Positions 23,431-36,850 of a stretch of DNA of 64,000 nt are shown in pieces. Position 1 is the stretch's first letter. The number at the start of each line of letters is the position of its first letter. The DNA is from Macropodus opercularis. Lineage: Eukaryota; Chordata; Actinopteri; Anabantiformes; Osphronemidae. The notes beneath the pieces were generated by a model. It saw only the letters and a program-made list of their open reading frames with translations. It was not told where the DNA came from and did not search any database. Both the position numbers and the translations under genes were made by a program. The stretch lies in NCBI GenBank assembly GCA_030770545.1, contig CM061090.1:9255501-9319500 (forward strand), in the 5' to 3' direction.

Positions 23431-26400
23431 TGGATGCGAATATGAAATCCCTGATTCACACTGACTCATGAAATTCAAGACAAGGAGGCAAATGGCAGTT
23501 AAGCAACAGCGGTGACCTGCAGCTGCACAGTATCCAGGTGTAGTTTATGACAGTCAGGTTTTTTTGCCTCACCAATGATTACATTAGTGCACAGGAGTGG
23601 ATGCCTTGTTTATACGTTGTTTGGACTATTCAAAGCAGGATTTCAGCATCATTCATATGCCAACATGACCCACAGGCCTGTGTTGATCGGATAAAATCTG
23701 CCCGAATGGCACCATTGATTGGGTGGGAAGATGGATGGCGGTCAGACAGCCATTAAATGTGACCCACCCCTCCCCTCCACCACCCGTGTCAGAGTCACGG
23801 CTCACAGTAAATCACAGACTCCACTGAAGGCAGCATAGATCACCGCTAACAACACTGCATCAACAAGTAGACAAGCGTAGAATAAATAGTACAGGAGACA
23901 GAGAGCAACTTTAATAAACACGTTTTTCCTTTCCGATTTCTCACCACAGAAATGTCAGGCTCTAAAGGTCATCTAATGTTCACATGAGATTGTTTCAGAA
24001 GAGTTTTACTTGGATCACATTAACATATCTTGAAATCAATGTCTTGGAAAGAGTGATTCAACAAAATCCCAGTTTGTTTTTAATGTATTTTTCTTTCCTG
24101 TTTCTTCCATTAAAATACATAGTGTGAGCTCTGGGATCGTGTAACATATCTGCTTACTGACTGACAAATCCCATTTTGAATATTTTGCGTTTTGTTCTTC
24201 CAAGCCTGCCACGTCTGTGAAAAACATATCTGTCACTCATAATAAAGTATTATTTAGAGAGAACATCCCTGGGGTTGTCAAAGATGAGGGAATGTTCTCA
24301 AAATCAATACTGGTTATGTTGCTTTATGGTTTGTCTATCTACAGCCAAAAAGCTATAATCAAATCATAGTATAAAGAGGTTGTTGCCTAAATGTAACTGA
24401 TTGAATTACATCCTTTTTAGTTTGTTCTCCAAAACAGGGGAGACAGACTAAAAGAGCCTCTTCCTAATACAAGCCAAAGCTGCTCACATGAGACAATGGC
24501 ATCAAATGCTGCCACTCATCCATGATGCTACTGCGAAAGCCTTCGAGAGTGGAAAAGGAATATTTAGCTGAGGGTTTCCTTTTGTTTTACCAGAGTAGGT
24601 TTCCATTCCGTTCTGTTGGAAGGCAATAAAAACAAACTGGATGTTAGTAGGCGGGGGAGCCCCATCAATTTATCTTGTTTATGGAAGCGACAGGAGACCG
24701 CTCAGCTATTGTGTCTGCCTCTCTGCCACAATTGGTACAATACTGAGGACAAGGATTTAACCAGCTCCATCTGCCTCCTCCTACACTCCTCTCGATCTCA
24801 CTCTCCAACTCCCCATCCGAATCATTTCTCCAATCCTGCATGAGCGACAGTGTCTGCTGCGCGTTTATGCCTTTCTGCGCTCGCCTCCTCCCCCTCGCTT
24901 TGATTCCAGCTCTCTTCTATTCTCTTAGTGCTCCGGCTCTTCCGTCTCCCTCCTCCCTTCATTGACTCCAGTGGCCCCATCATTGACTTCTCTGACCCTC
25001 TGACAGCCTTGACTTGACATTCAGACACCGTGTTCACCTTTTGTTTGTCTCCGTCTACACAGCCCAAGGCATTTGATCCATGCGCAGACTGTCAATAGGC
25101 ATCACAGCGTGGCCTGTCCACCTCCGCAGACGTTCGCTGGAAGACATCTATACTTCAAAAATGCTTTTCCACTCAGCTGCAAGCTGCTGCTACCTGTGCA
25201 TGCGTAGAGTTGTACAGCTACAATCTGACTTTATTCCCCCCTTATGTGTCAGTGGTTGTAATCGTTGAACAGCAGCATAGAACTGCTAGACTGCGAGCTT
25301 GAGCTTGAATCGAGGTTGTGCTCATCAGGTCTTTGTCATCTGTATGTGGCCTGAGTGAATACATGACCAAAGCTCTGTAATTTACCCAGGAAGACATGGA
25401 AAGCTTTGATTTAACATGAAATCTATTGACTGTCAATGAACGTTATAATCTAGTGTTCTGAGATGAATGCGTAAAAATCTAACAAAATTAAAATGAGTTT
25501 GGTCTCATTTGATGCGTTGAGTTTTAGAAGTGAGTCACACCTTTTAACCTTCTGTTCGCATACGTGCGTCACACAGAGGTTCATTACTGTTACACACCTA
25601 CTGGTTACAACTAACGGCCCATTGTCAAACATTTAGGATCTATTAATGAAAGTGCATTTGAGTATAAGCCAACCCTTGAATTAGTACAGCAGGTTCGTCT
25701 CAGAGGTGAAGTGTGCCTACAGCGCTCTTCCTCCATCTTGCTGAATTCTTTCCCGGTCTTGACTTTCTGGGCTGCAACCACGAGGAAAGACAAAAGACAC
25801 CGCTGACTCAAATTCCCCACATCACACTACTGACTGACATCATCAGCTAAAATACCGCAGAGAAAGCGTTGAGCAACAAAAAGGTAACAGGTTGCAATGC
25901 GCCGCTTTCACCTTCAGCCAAATTAGCCAGAGGGCATGTAGTGCTTTTGGGAAATGTTGAGTATTAAGGCAGACAGTCATGACACACTGCACCATACAAA
26001 TGGCAAAGTCTTGCTGCTGCTTAACCAGTGGGACGACTAACCCCATCACTAGACTCAATATTTAGAGCCAAGAGTCTCTCTGCGTCATGTCTGGACATTG
26101 TAATTATGGGAAGGTTAAAACTGGGCAAATCTTGTCGTTATAGCAGTTATTTTGAATGTGGCCAAATTGACAAGACGGTTTCTATAAAAAAAACAAAACA
26201 CTACAGAAAGTCTTTTCTGTTAAATAAAAAGGTTTGATCATTTAAAATCAAGTCAAATTTTATCCTTATGATGCAATATAAAAAAATCTATTGTGTAGCT
26301 CTGAAACACAAAACCTTCAGGCCCCTTAGATCATAAGCAGATGTTGACTATACAACGGATTTAAAGGAGTCAGTGTGGCATGGCAATAGCTAATCACAAA

Positions 26401-26439
26401 CTCCAAGCTTGAAAAATTGAAACTGATGTGTGAGTTACA
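23431..26439. other. No gene seen; pyrimidine-rich 24780-24970
   Basis: Ordinary AT-rich DNA with a C/T-rich block at 24780-24970. No transposon or exon supported. Confidence 0.5.
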
Positions 26440-26454
26440 CAAGCAGAGGGCAGC
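26440..26454 (+). promoter_or_regulatory. CTCF-like core motif (one mismatch)
   Basis: CAAGCAGAGGGCAGC fits the CTCF core CCASYAGRKGGCRSY at 14 of 15 positions. CTCF is the zinc-finger protein that anchors chromatin loops and insulators. Occupancy is unknown. Confidence 0.4.
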
Positions 26455-27000
26455 CAGAGTCTTAACCACCATTTGTCCATTCAATATTAGTATTTATTTC
26501 ACAAGAAAAGCTTCTCTGGAAATCATTAAATGTCTCAACTAAACAGCAACATGTACATTTGAACAAGAGACTTGCATGCGACAAGCGTTTCATACGAAGT
26601 ACATGATGGAAAGTAGAGCAGAAGTGAGCCTCCTGCCTGGAGATGTGAGCTGTAGATTCAAGCTGGGAGCTTTCTCCTGTTCTTCCCATGTCCTGTATAA
26701 CATGTAGGATGATGAACACAACCACTCACTGACTTTCACAGCAGATCAGCAGTGAGACAGGTGAATACGCCCAACATGACAACCTCCATTTCTTTCATCC
26801 CTCTTTTATTGTCACCTCCTCTAACATCCAATCTATGCCTCGGAGTCGCCATATGCCCCCTCGCTTCCCTGTGTGTTGTCGTGGCAACGCCGCGACTGCC
26901 CCATTGTACTGCTTGTGTGTTTGTAAGTGGAGTTGCTGCTTTGCTGCTGTTGGTTTCTCCTTTTTCTGCCTTTGTCCCTTTGAAATAGAGAATAGAAAAA

Positions 27001-27076
27001 GGGCCGACAGACAGGGGGAGGAGGAGGTAAGGAAGGTAGGCTTGAAGTGGAGGGGGAAGAGGTGGTGGTGGTGGTG
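27001..27076 (+). repeat. G-rich tract ending in (GGT)5
   Basis: Plus strand is purine-rich with repeated G runs (GGGGG, GGAGGAGG, GGAGGGGG) ending in five GGT units. It could form a two- or three-tetrad quadruplex. Confidence 0.55.
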
Positions 27077-27774
27077 AAGAGCTCTAGCAATCATTTAGCA
27101 CTTCCCTCTCTTGCTTTTATGTGTCCTTAGAGCTGCTTTCTACATTTCCTTTTGTCTTGGAGGTTTGCAGGCTGCTCGCCGCTCCCATAAAAGTGGCTGT
27201 GTGAGAGAGCAGCTGTGAAGTTTATTAGGTTGATCACGCACGCACTCACTCCTTTTCAGATGCTCTCACATGCATACTGTGAAACACACGCGCACACTCG
27301 CCGTTACAGAGAAGGACGGAGTGTATAGAGCTATTAGATGCATTGATGAGGATGCCAGAATCAAAGAGAATCCACAATGAGAACAAACATACAGAGCAGA
27401 TAAAACACCTCCTTTGTGTTTGGCTCGAGGAGCACAGCACCTTCTAATGAGAAGCTGCATGTGAAGGTGTGCGCCGCGCGATTAGCAAATATCTTTTCCT
27501 ACATTTGCTTCTGCACCCAGTGAGCTCATATCGGTTTGGAGATGCGACTACCTGAGTGTCTACACGGGCAGACTGACAGGTGTGTTTGTGTAATCTTCCA
27601 GATAAGGTAGACAGATAGAGAGAGCAGATAGACAGGAGCGTTGGGGATGAGATTGCAGGAGGGGCTTAAAGCTGAAGCTGTAAATCACTTAACCTGGGGC
27701 TAATGGGCTTATAGGCTGTACTACAGTACACACACACTGTGATACAAACACAAACTCAATCTCAGTTGCCCTTC

Positions 27775-27778
<4 letters not shown>
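27077..27778. other. No gene seen
   Basis: Mixed DNA between the G-rich tract and a CA repeat; the GCGCCGCGCGA near 27471 is a small CpG cluster. Nothing else. Confidence 0.5.
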
Positions 27779-27805
<27 letters not shown>

Positions 27806-27807
27806 GA
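27779..27807 (+). repeat. (CA)14 microsatellite
   Basis: Uninterrupted CA units. Confidence 0.95.
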
Positions 27808-28589
27808 AATAACTACATTTCTGCAATGTTGGGCCCCAAGGCCTCAATAAGTCTTATCTGAAATGTTAACTATTAAATCATGTCCGTGCAGAAAGTCAAA
27901 TTAAAAACTCACTAATTTAGAGTGTGTCGATGATGTATTGCTCCTCTGTGTTTTTAATCGATTTAGTGTGACGCATTCTTCCAGTTGTGTGTTTGTGTGC
28001 GTGAGGATGCGGTTTCCTACTTGTCCTGCGTGTTTATTCATCATACTCTACATCGGTGTGGCGTTGAAGTATGTGCACATGTGTGGGAGCTTCACATGAA
28101 TATGCAGTGTAAGCTTTTGTCCAGTTTACATGTGAATGGTACATGTAATGTTCTGCCAGAGATCCAGTCCAGCCTGACGTTATCGCTGGGTGCTTTTGTT
28201 AGGTCCGACACATGAATCATCCAGGTATAGAAGCCGAATCTTTTGTGCTGAAGAGTTCAGGGCTTTCATCAGCACTCGTTTCCAAACCTGAGTGACGAGC
28301 TGCTGGCTGGTAAACACACACACACACACTCACACAAACACATGAAACATTAAAAAAAAGGGAACCTGCTGTGGAAAAGCAATGCGTGTGCACACGCAAG
28401 ATAGGAAAGAAGCGAGCCGTCACTTGCCTTTCATTAAACACCCCCACACAGACATACATAGGTACACAAACACATCTCCCTTCATGTAGGGTCACATATG
28501 GTGGGCCACTCTCCTAGTCAGTAGCTCATTACATTTCTCATTATGTCTTTACACACATTTGGCCGATCCTCTGCACCTGTTGAGGTGTG

Positions 28590-29470
28590 ATATACTGGCT
28601 CTCTGTTTACACCTGCTCCTTCTCCTCCTCCTGTTCTTCCAGCTCACCCTCCTGCACTGCATCTCACACTTCTCTCCCTATCATTCCATCTGTCTACCTG
28701 TCACCCCGCCTGGCCGTCTCATCAGCCTCCCCTTGGTTTCCGACGGAGACCACGCTGTTACCAAGGCTACCGTAGCCATTGTGTACCCGGTTGCCAGGTG
28801 ACTGGTCGCTGTGGCGATGATCATGAATTCTGAAGCGTCGCCACTGCTGCTGCCACTCCTCCTTCTCTTCCTCCTCCTCATCTTCCCCTCAACAGATAAA
28901 TCTTCACCGTTTCCCCCTCCTTTCTCCGCTCTGTAGTCGTCCTTCCCTCCCTACTGTCGACACTAGTACGAGAAAAGCACAGCGACCTTTAAGGGAAACT
29001 GAGCAACAATGGCAGGATGGGATGGATGATGGCTTGTTTGTTTTCATTTTGTATCTCTCTCTCTCTCTGCTCCAACTCTATTTTTCTTCTCCGTTCATCC
29101 ATCTAGTTGCTGGCTGTCCAGCCTGCCCAGTTTAATAATGAATTGTCTCTGCTTTCTTTCTCATTTTCCTCTGTGCCCGCTTGTTTGATCACCCCTCCTA
29201 ATTCTTCATCTTCGCTCCTTTCCCATTCTTTTATTTCAGCAAACAGCAGACCATGAATGGCCCTCGCTTGGGCTCTGCTCCTCATCTTTGTTCATCCTGG
29301 CACTCAGGATAATTCAACCTTCTTCAGTTTTTTTACCGCTTTCTTTTCCCCCTTCCACTCACCCACCCCTACTTCTTCATCATTTGTACAGTGTTCACCT
29401 TTTTTCATCCTCTGTGCTCCCTCTGTCCTTTTCTCTCTTCATCACTGGACAATTTTGTCAGGCTTGTAGT
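28590..29470 (+). repeat. Long pyrimidine-biased region
   Basis: Nearly 900 bases in which most sub-blocks are C/T dominated on the plus strand (28600-28730, 28840-28950, 29040-29240, 29320-29450), with short non-biased gaps. Open frames inside it on both strands are low-complexity and not called. Confidence 0.55.
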
Positions 29471-30184
29471 GATGCTCTTATCCTTTTAATACGCTTACTC
29501 TAATGCGATGCTTAATTCCTGTCCCCCTTCACAAAGAAAGATGATGGCAGATAAAATTGGTGTGCAGCAGGGTTTGAACATTATGTTTTTTTTTAAAGGG
29601 CTGATGAGTATTTTTTGGCATTTTCTTTTCCATTACAGCATATTTTGGCAGAAATTCACTTCACATTTGACAGTGTTGAGGCCATAAAGGAGGATAAAAA
29701 TGTCCGGTTTGTGCTCTGAATATGTGGTTTGACGATGTGACACAAAAGTCTGAGCTAAGCAACCGTGATTAGTCAAGAAGAAAAAAAAAACGACGCATCC
29801 ACACATGTGGAAACTAATTAAAGTGTAAATCATATGGCATCATTCATCAAAGGCCTGAACTGGTTCTTAGCAAAATGATGCGCTTGTTCAACACAAGTGA
29901 GCATCAGAAGAAAAAAAATGAGGGAACACTTGAAACAAACTATATTTATCGTACACAGTCTCCAACTGAAGTACTGAAAAGGCAAGGCTTGTTTATTTGT
30001 TTCTGCTTTACATTTAAGACCCTCATGGAAAAGATGGAGGTGAGAGTTTAACATTTCAGCTTTTAGTTGTTGGGATTTACTATAGATCACATGTTAAACA
30101 ACACAAAATAATCACTTCCCATAAAGTTTGAATGAGCTAAAGTACTAAAACAGCTTTAAAGTAAATTCAATAAGGCCTGATTGG
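29471..30184. other. No gene seen
   Basis: AT-rich DNA with short T and A runs (29586-29595, 29781-29790). Nothing coding. Confidence 0.5.
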
Positions 30185-30201
30185 AAAAAAAAAAAAAAAA
30201 A
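30185..30201 (+). repeat. Poly(A) run, 17 A
   Basis: Seventeen consecutive A with no recognisable retroelement upstream. Confidence 0.9.
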
Positions 30202-33200
30202 CAGGTTCCAAAAGTTAAGGATGTCAAGCTTAAATATATAGTCTCTCCAGCATGTTCTGTGCACCTGAGACCTGCAATACAAGTTACCCAATTGGCATTC
30301 TGATAAGACACACGAACCATGAAACCTAGATCTATTAAACATGAAGGAGCAGGACTTTGAACCAGAATGTCTCTGGATGGCTAAACTCGTATCCTATCTC
30401 TAAAGCTTCTTTCACACCTCCTTCACACTCCCCACTATTTCAGGAGTTAGATCACGGCTAAATGTTTCGCCGACCTGCTCGCTGACACATGCAGCACTCA
30501 GACAGACATTACTAGTTTGTGTGTGTTCTCGATCCGTTTGATTTAAGTGCATCTGCATTATCATCGACAAACAACAAACAGTTATGTCTTCCTCATGGAA
30601 GTTTCCAATGGTACAGACTTTGTTTCGGTCGGTTTGTTTATACATTTTGTGACACAATATCATCCCATCACTTGTGAATCAAACAATCAGAAGGAAACAT
30701 GCAATTTTCAAAAACTATCCACATAGAGGAACCGACTCTGTGAATGTAGGCGCCTGATAAAACCAGGAAAGGGTGTGAAACGGGAATTGAGGTGAACTCA
30801 CTTGGATTTATTTGTGCACGCCCACCTGACTAAATTTCATCAACTGAAATAGTAGCCCTACACGTACGAATGTCTCTCTCTTACATAAAAATGCTGATTT
30901 CAGTTTTTTGCAGGAGGTTTGTTTATTCTGGGGGTTCATTTATTTGGAAGCTCACAGTATTCCCCCAGACCCCCAGCACAGTAGTCAGAGGAATAATCAG
31001 CTCACTCGGACCTCAAACAAACTTAGAGCTGGGTACAGTGTTTGCACTGGGTGAGAAGCATGGTAGGCGCGGGACAGGCGGGCAGTGTATGATGGGACTA
31101 AGATATAAAAAAAACACAAAAGGCCTCACTCACTTCACCAAATGGTTAGTTTGTACTTATGATAGGCTCCCTGGCTTTGACTGTCCAGCTGTGTGCAGGT
31201 CTGGTTGATTTGTCCAGTCTTGACCCACCTTTCCCCCCGTATTAGCAGCTAAAATGCTTCTGTGAAGCTGTAAATGTATCCTGTCACAGAGTTAAATCAT
31301 TGATAAGGACCAGTCAGCCTATTTCAGCAGTACAGCAGCTATTTAGGCCCAGGCCATGACACACTCACTGACATGAGCTTGAAAAAGAATGACCAGATTG
31401 ATTAGCCTTCCATTGCTATGGTAGAGATTAGATCATTTAATGTTGTTCTAGGACTTTTGTGGCTCATTTTTACACTGGCTGACTCTTACTGCTCACCAGT
31501 GGTTTCTTTATTTATTTGTTGAATGGATGACTTTTCCCACATCAGACAGCTAATTCTCTGTGATGTGACAGTGTTCTCCGTTTAGGCCGGTAAAATAAAT
31601 GCCAAAAACACAATCGTATTGTATAGACTCCAAAATTTGGGTGATGTGGACCAAATGTTTGTGTATTATCTTGGGACCATTAACTAAGAACCAAAATTCT
31701 CTGCTTCATTTCACATCCACCTTATGACGTTAAAGCCAAATGGCTGCAGTGCACAGCAAAAAGTGCACCTTTAGGTGTGTGTGAGGTAGTGTGTACCACG
31801 TAGCGTACAGGGCAGGTGATTGCAGTTTCCTGTGCCAGCATGTGGTGATGTGATGTGCGTGTATGTGTGGCTTCATTGCGTATGCGACCAGCCCTGTCCC
31901 CTGATGCGTCCCAGAGCTTAGCCTGACGCTCCATTGATTTGTATGGAAATACAGCCTGTTCACACAGCAGGTCGAACGGCCTCTCTCTCTCTCGCTCGCT
32001 CTCATCAGTGCCCAGCTGGGGGACGCTCACTGTGTTCTTTCATTTGATTGTGTGTTTTAGAGTGAGGGCTACAGTATGTGGCTGTGTAGGAACAAGACTG
32101 TGTGCATGTGAGTTCACAACAAGTGTGTGCGTGTCATACAAATTGAATTCGTTTGCGTTTCAATACGAATGTGTGAACTCACATCTGTCTCTAGATGAAA
32201 CTGTAGATCAATCTGGTAGTTAATTCGCTCTCTCCCTCACCCTCACTTTGACTTGCCCTGACAGAACCCACGGGGGAAATATAATGAAGAGAAGCACCAT
32301 TCAACAACCTCCATCCTTTTCCTCATCTTATCGCCTAAAACGATGAGTCAGTCGTGGCCTTTCCGTCTTGTTTGTGCTCCTCTAGACTGTGCTCCTTCCG
32401 TCTGTCCTCCATCTTTCCCCCTCCCTTTAAACCTTTATGTCCGTCTCCATCCATTTCTTTCTCCGTCTACTCTACTCCTCCGCCTCTTTTCTGTCTGTTG
32501 AAACCACGACCCGATTCTGGTCACATGCTCATCACTAAATGACAAACCAGAGACAGCTTCCGCCTCTTAAAGGCCAAAGTGAGATGTGTGCTAATCTATC
32601 TCGCTCTCGGTCTCTCAGCCCTTTTACCACTCATACAATATGTGTTTTTTGAGCCACCCAGGGCTTCGCTCCTGTCTAAAACTGCAAGTACTGGCACTAT
32701 TCACTGGTAGAAAAGACCACACAGAAAGAAAAGGTCTTGCTGTAGCCTGCTTTGCCTTTTATTACTTCATTATTCATGTTAAAGCCCTGACCGACGGCGT
32801 GTTTTCCTCTTGTGCAGAAGCCATTTCAGCTTTTGATACATGTTGTTTGATACAAAATGAAACCATCCTAATCTCAGCATACTCTTGCTTATTTGCACAC
32901 TGTAGTTTACCTGCCTTGTGAGGCTGACATAAATATTTATGAGGTGAATTTGTCAACTCGATCATACAGAGTATCATCAAACGGATGCACGTTATATGAA
33001 GATAGGGCTGTTTTAAATAGGAGGAAGAAGAAATTGAATTTTTGTTTACACTGGTTGTTGTTAGTCTCACGGTGCCCAGACTTTTTCATTTTCTGCCACA
33101 TCTCTGCATAAGTCATGTCATAAAAACTCAATTTTAATGCCACTTTTTCTCTGAACAAAATCCTTTAAAAATAAAAAAAAGTTACATGGCAACACATTTT

Positions 33201-34982
33201 CCTTCCCAAATTAAATCCAACCAGATGATAACTACAAAGAAAGCGCTACAGTACATTAAATGACCAGATATGTAGCGACTCCTTGCTCTGTGGTAGGTAA
33301 TCACAAAACCTGTGTCGTGTCATTAACCGCAGGAAAACCTTTGAAGACGAACCTGTACAAAGTGTTTGGAACTAATGCTGGATTACTGCTGCGCTTTGTA
33401 CTGAAGCAACAGTCTGTTCTGACTTTACAACTACACCTGCAGTTATTAAACAGGACTAGATGAGCTCACAGCAGCTCTCGCCGCGATTCCAAGTTTTGCT
33501 AAATCTCATAAGCCTCGGGTGGGACACAGACACCGACCTGTCCTTCAAATTCCCCCTGCGGCCTCACAGCCAAACAATATTTTATGCTGAATTCAGCCTG
33601 TGCAGCTACAAGTGATATTTATGACTGTGTGTGATGACAGAGAGATTCACTTTATGGCTCCACTTTATGCTACTCCTCCTCTGCAAACTGTGAAGTGAGC
33701 ACAACGGGATGAAATACAAGACAAATATGACCCTGCGTGGAAGCTGCGTGTGGTTGTGCATGGAAGTACAGCGTAAACCGAAGCGTCGTAAAGTTGCTTT
33801 ATTGTGTCGTGTCTGTGTATGTTTGTGTAGACGGGGTTTTTACTGTCCTGTGACGCCACGAAAATGCCCTTGTGGGAATAGATAACCCTGAAGAAGTGGT
33901 CTCCGATGAGCCCTTTATCCTGGAGTTTATTAGAAATATGTTGGTTTTTAGGGCCGAAAATACAAGTTAAGGGTGAAGACAGTCTCTACTAGTAAATTAA
34001 AATGTGTTTAGTTAAAGAATCACAGCATTACTGTAGAAAACGCTGAACTCCAGCGTGGCCTCCGCAGCGCGTCCAGCATGAGTTGCTAGAAGCTGGCAGC
34101 CATGTAGCTCGATAGTGAATTAGGGTGGTATTGGATATTGGATGGAGTGTAACACATTACACCACTGCACTGTCATGGACGGCTGAGTGCTTATAGCAAA
34201 CATCACTTCCTGGACTCTTAAATTGACACACACGCCTTTTATGATATTTGCAGCTTGAAAGTAAACGACAAAAGCGGAGGACGCTTAAGAAAATGTTTTC
34301 TCAGGGAGATTTAGGGGAAAAAGTGTGCGCTGCACATTAAGCGCGTTCTTTTCTTTACGCGAGCGTGCATAAAGCTCTTTTATATCATTTTAGATAATTT
34401 CTCACTCATACTGACTCCAGCTAAAGCATATTTCTCTCCTTTTATCAGCTTTTTTTATCGTTCCATCCTCTTAACAAGCATTTTCCTGCCTCCTTTTGCT
34501 AAGTACGGCCTTTCTTTTTTACTGCCACGCTTCCCTTTTGTCAATCTTCCCATATTGCCAACTCTCATTCACAGTCGTCACACACACACGCTTTCCTCTG
34601 TCTGTCTTCAGTTCCCTCCTTACATTATGTACGTCCACATTTTGCAGCGCAGACGTGATATAGTATAGGTGCAACACACTATCTTGAATCAACCTGACCT
34701 TTGGAGTGCATAATACAATCTTTGGGATGTTTTATGTGTTTTTAATGCATTCCTGCACTTATTGCTGCCTGGGGAGGAATAATGTTGATTGAACTGAAAT
34801 GTCTGAAATTGAATCTCTTCTCTGTTTGTCTTTCCTGCCTTTTCCTCAGCCGTCTATCCATCTCTGGAGACTCTTATTTTCTTTTTCTGCTTTCACTGTC
34901 TCGGTCCTCTCTTTCCTTCACTAATGCAACTTTGCTCTCAGAATCCTCCAACACGGATGTGAATCTCAGCTTTCCTCTACAG
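30202..34982. other. No gene seen; C/T-rich 32350-32500 and 34400-34620
   Basis: Ordinary mixed to AT-rich DNA. Pyrimidine-rich at 32350-32500, 34400-34620 and 34830-34980, the last leading into the candidate exon at 34983. No transposon recognised. Confidence 0.45.
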
Positions 34983-35032
34983 GTCTCCGTCTGAGCTTGC
35001 CCAAAAGATTGATCGTTAGAGAATTAAACAAG
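34983..35032 (+). other. Candidate 50-nt exon with good splice sites
   Basis: Bounded by an acceptor (gctttcctctacag) after about 150 bases of pyrimidine-rich sequence, and by a strong donor AAG|GTAAGG. One frame is open through it (LRLSLPKRLIVRELNK), entering in phase 2 and leaving at a codon boundary. No partner exon was located, so it might be part of a coding gene, a non-coding RNA, or chance. Reading is direct; exon status is inferred. Confidence 0.3.
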
Positions 35033-35481
35033 GTAAGGTCACACGTAGCATGTGTACATATTAATTGCTGAAATTAATATTCCTAAACCTGGATGGACTA
35101 TATCAAATGCAAATACAATATGAAATAAATGTAGATCTTTTTACATCTATTATATGTTCAGGTTGTTACAGGTAGTGGCAATTAATCAAGGACCTATTAC
35201 AACCTTTTTAAGCCAGTGCAGTCAGATCACATTAAAATCTCTAAGCTTAACTAATTTAATGTATTTTTAGAGCTAAACTGATTTAAAATAATGATTCTAC
35301 TTCAGTAAATGCTACTGAACCACAACCCTACCTGTCCCATTTTTTAAATGTTCTTCTGGTTTGAATCTGTGCATTATGCGTTTTGGTTGTCAGGATGTAA
35401 TCAGGATGTGCTGTATTCACATAATCAACCCTAAACATACAATACAAGCCTCAGCAAAACATTTAACATTTACTGGAGAAA

Positions 35482-35527
35482 GATTGGAACCGCTGACCCT
35501 TCAGTCACACTCACCACCCACTGCCAA
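35482..35527 (-). mobile_element. tRNA-derived SINE-like head (A and B box remnants)
   Basis: On the minus strand TTGGCAGTGGGTGG (near 35527-35514) resembles a polymerase III A box and GGTTCCAATC (35491-35482) a B box, about 35 bases apart from start to start, slightly shorter than in a tRNA. The lines between (GACTGAAGGGTCAGC) resemble the anticodon-arm region of fish tRNA-type SINE heads. The tail would extend towards 35390. Decayed; a chance match is possible. Confidence 0.4.
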
Positions 35528-36160
35528 CTCTGCTGCTTGTTTAACTAAAGCAGTAACGCTTCATGTATGTATTTCAACAGCAACTTTATAAACGCAGGCT
35601 ACTAATGGGTTCACCGTGTGCTTCACAGCAAACTTTTGTCTACCTGGTTCTTAAATCCCACTCTACCATCTGTGATAAGTAAAATACTGATCTTTGTTTT
35701 CCAGACCTGGATCTACTGAGGGACTTTCTCTTTCACCCCACCCCCTCTTCTCCTTTCTATCATATCTGAAACAAGGGGAAGAAATGGGGCAGGCGCTGCA
35801 CACATTTACTGTAGTGGCACACACCCATAAATAAACACAGGAAGTGACAGACAAGGCAAGTGTGGCCATAAGGGATGGGGGAGAGTAGAGTGTGTGTTTG
35901 TGTGTGAAAGTGCGATAGCTGACACCAATATGGTTTTCTATTTGTCTGTTCATATTGGTAAACACCACCTCATCTGGCTTCAATGCTGCTTTCACGGTGA
36001 CACCCAGGAGCGTAATTATGACACATTGTCCTGCCTCTTGCCTTTTTTCTTCAGTAGCTACAGTAACACATGCTCGTCATGTGTACACACAAACATGCAC
36101 ACGCGGTCGGACGCTGTCGCAAATCTGTACATAGACACAATCTCATAGAGATGCAAGCAT

Positions 36161-36220
36161 AAACACACACAAACACACACCTAAGCAAACAGACACACAC
36201 ACATACACACACACACATGC
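36161..36220 (+). repeat. Compound interrupted CA microsatellite
   Basis: Several CA blocks separated by short interruptions (36161-36180, 36191-36203, 36206-36217). Confidence 0.85.
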
Positions 36221-36413
36221 ATGTCACACTTGTCTTGCATTGTGTTTGCTTACTGGCTTTGTTCCATCCATCACACAATGACAGCCAGTCACTGTGGATT
36301 AGAGCCATGTCAGTCTCAACAGAGAAATCAATTCTAAAATAAATAAATAAAAACACAATTACACCAACTGAGTAGAGCGGAGGCAACAAGTGGCGGCTGA
36401 AGGCTGCTTCCTG

Positions 36414-36428
36414 CCAGCAGAGGGCGCC
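36414..36428 (+). promoter_or_regulatory. CTCF core motif (full match)
   Basis: CCAGCAGAGGGCGCC fits the CTCF core CCASYAGRKGGCRSY at every position and is CpG-containing. It points in the same direction as the weaker site at 26.44 kb. Such a match in otherwise repetitive DNA suggests a boundary element. Occupancy is inferred. Confidence 0.6.
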
Positions 36429-36832
36429 GATAAGCTTCTCAGCCATAATGGAGGGGGAGAGGAGGGTGGTCTGAGGTTTTCTTTGTTAGTTCTCCATCAT
36501 TCTCCCAATTCCTACCACAACAATGTGCGTGTATGCGTGGACGCATGCTGGCAGTGCATTGCCATTTTAATGACACCACCTAAAAAAATTACTTTCATCT
36601 GAACTGAAAATGGTTCAACAATGTCCGCTACGAAAAAGAAAAAAAAAACTGTTTCTCACCATCGATCACTCCACAGAGCTCAAATGCACAGTTGGCCCCC
36701 AGAGCACCCAGCAGCATCATTCAGAGGCCTGTCTGATCATGAATAAAAATGATTCATGTGTTTTGGGGTTAGTGAAAAGCGAAGTGCCTGGCATTGGAAC
36801 TTGGATAAGTCGGTGAGTTATTCGAACCAAGC

Positions 36833-36850
36833 AAAAAAAAAAAAAAAAAA
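36833..36850 (+). repeat. Poly(A) run, 18 A
   Basis: Longest A run of the window; followed by purine-rich DNA to 37010. Confidence 0.9.
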
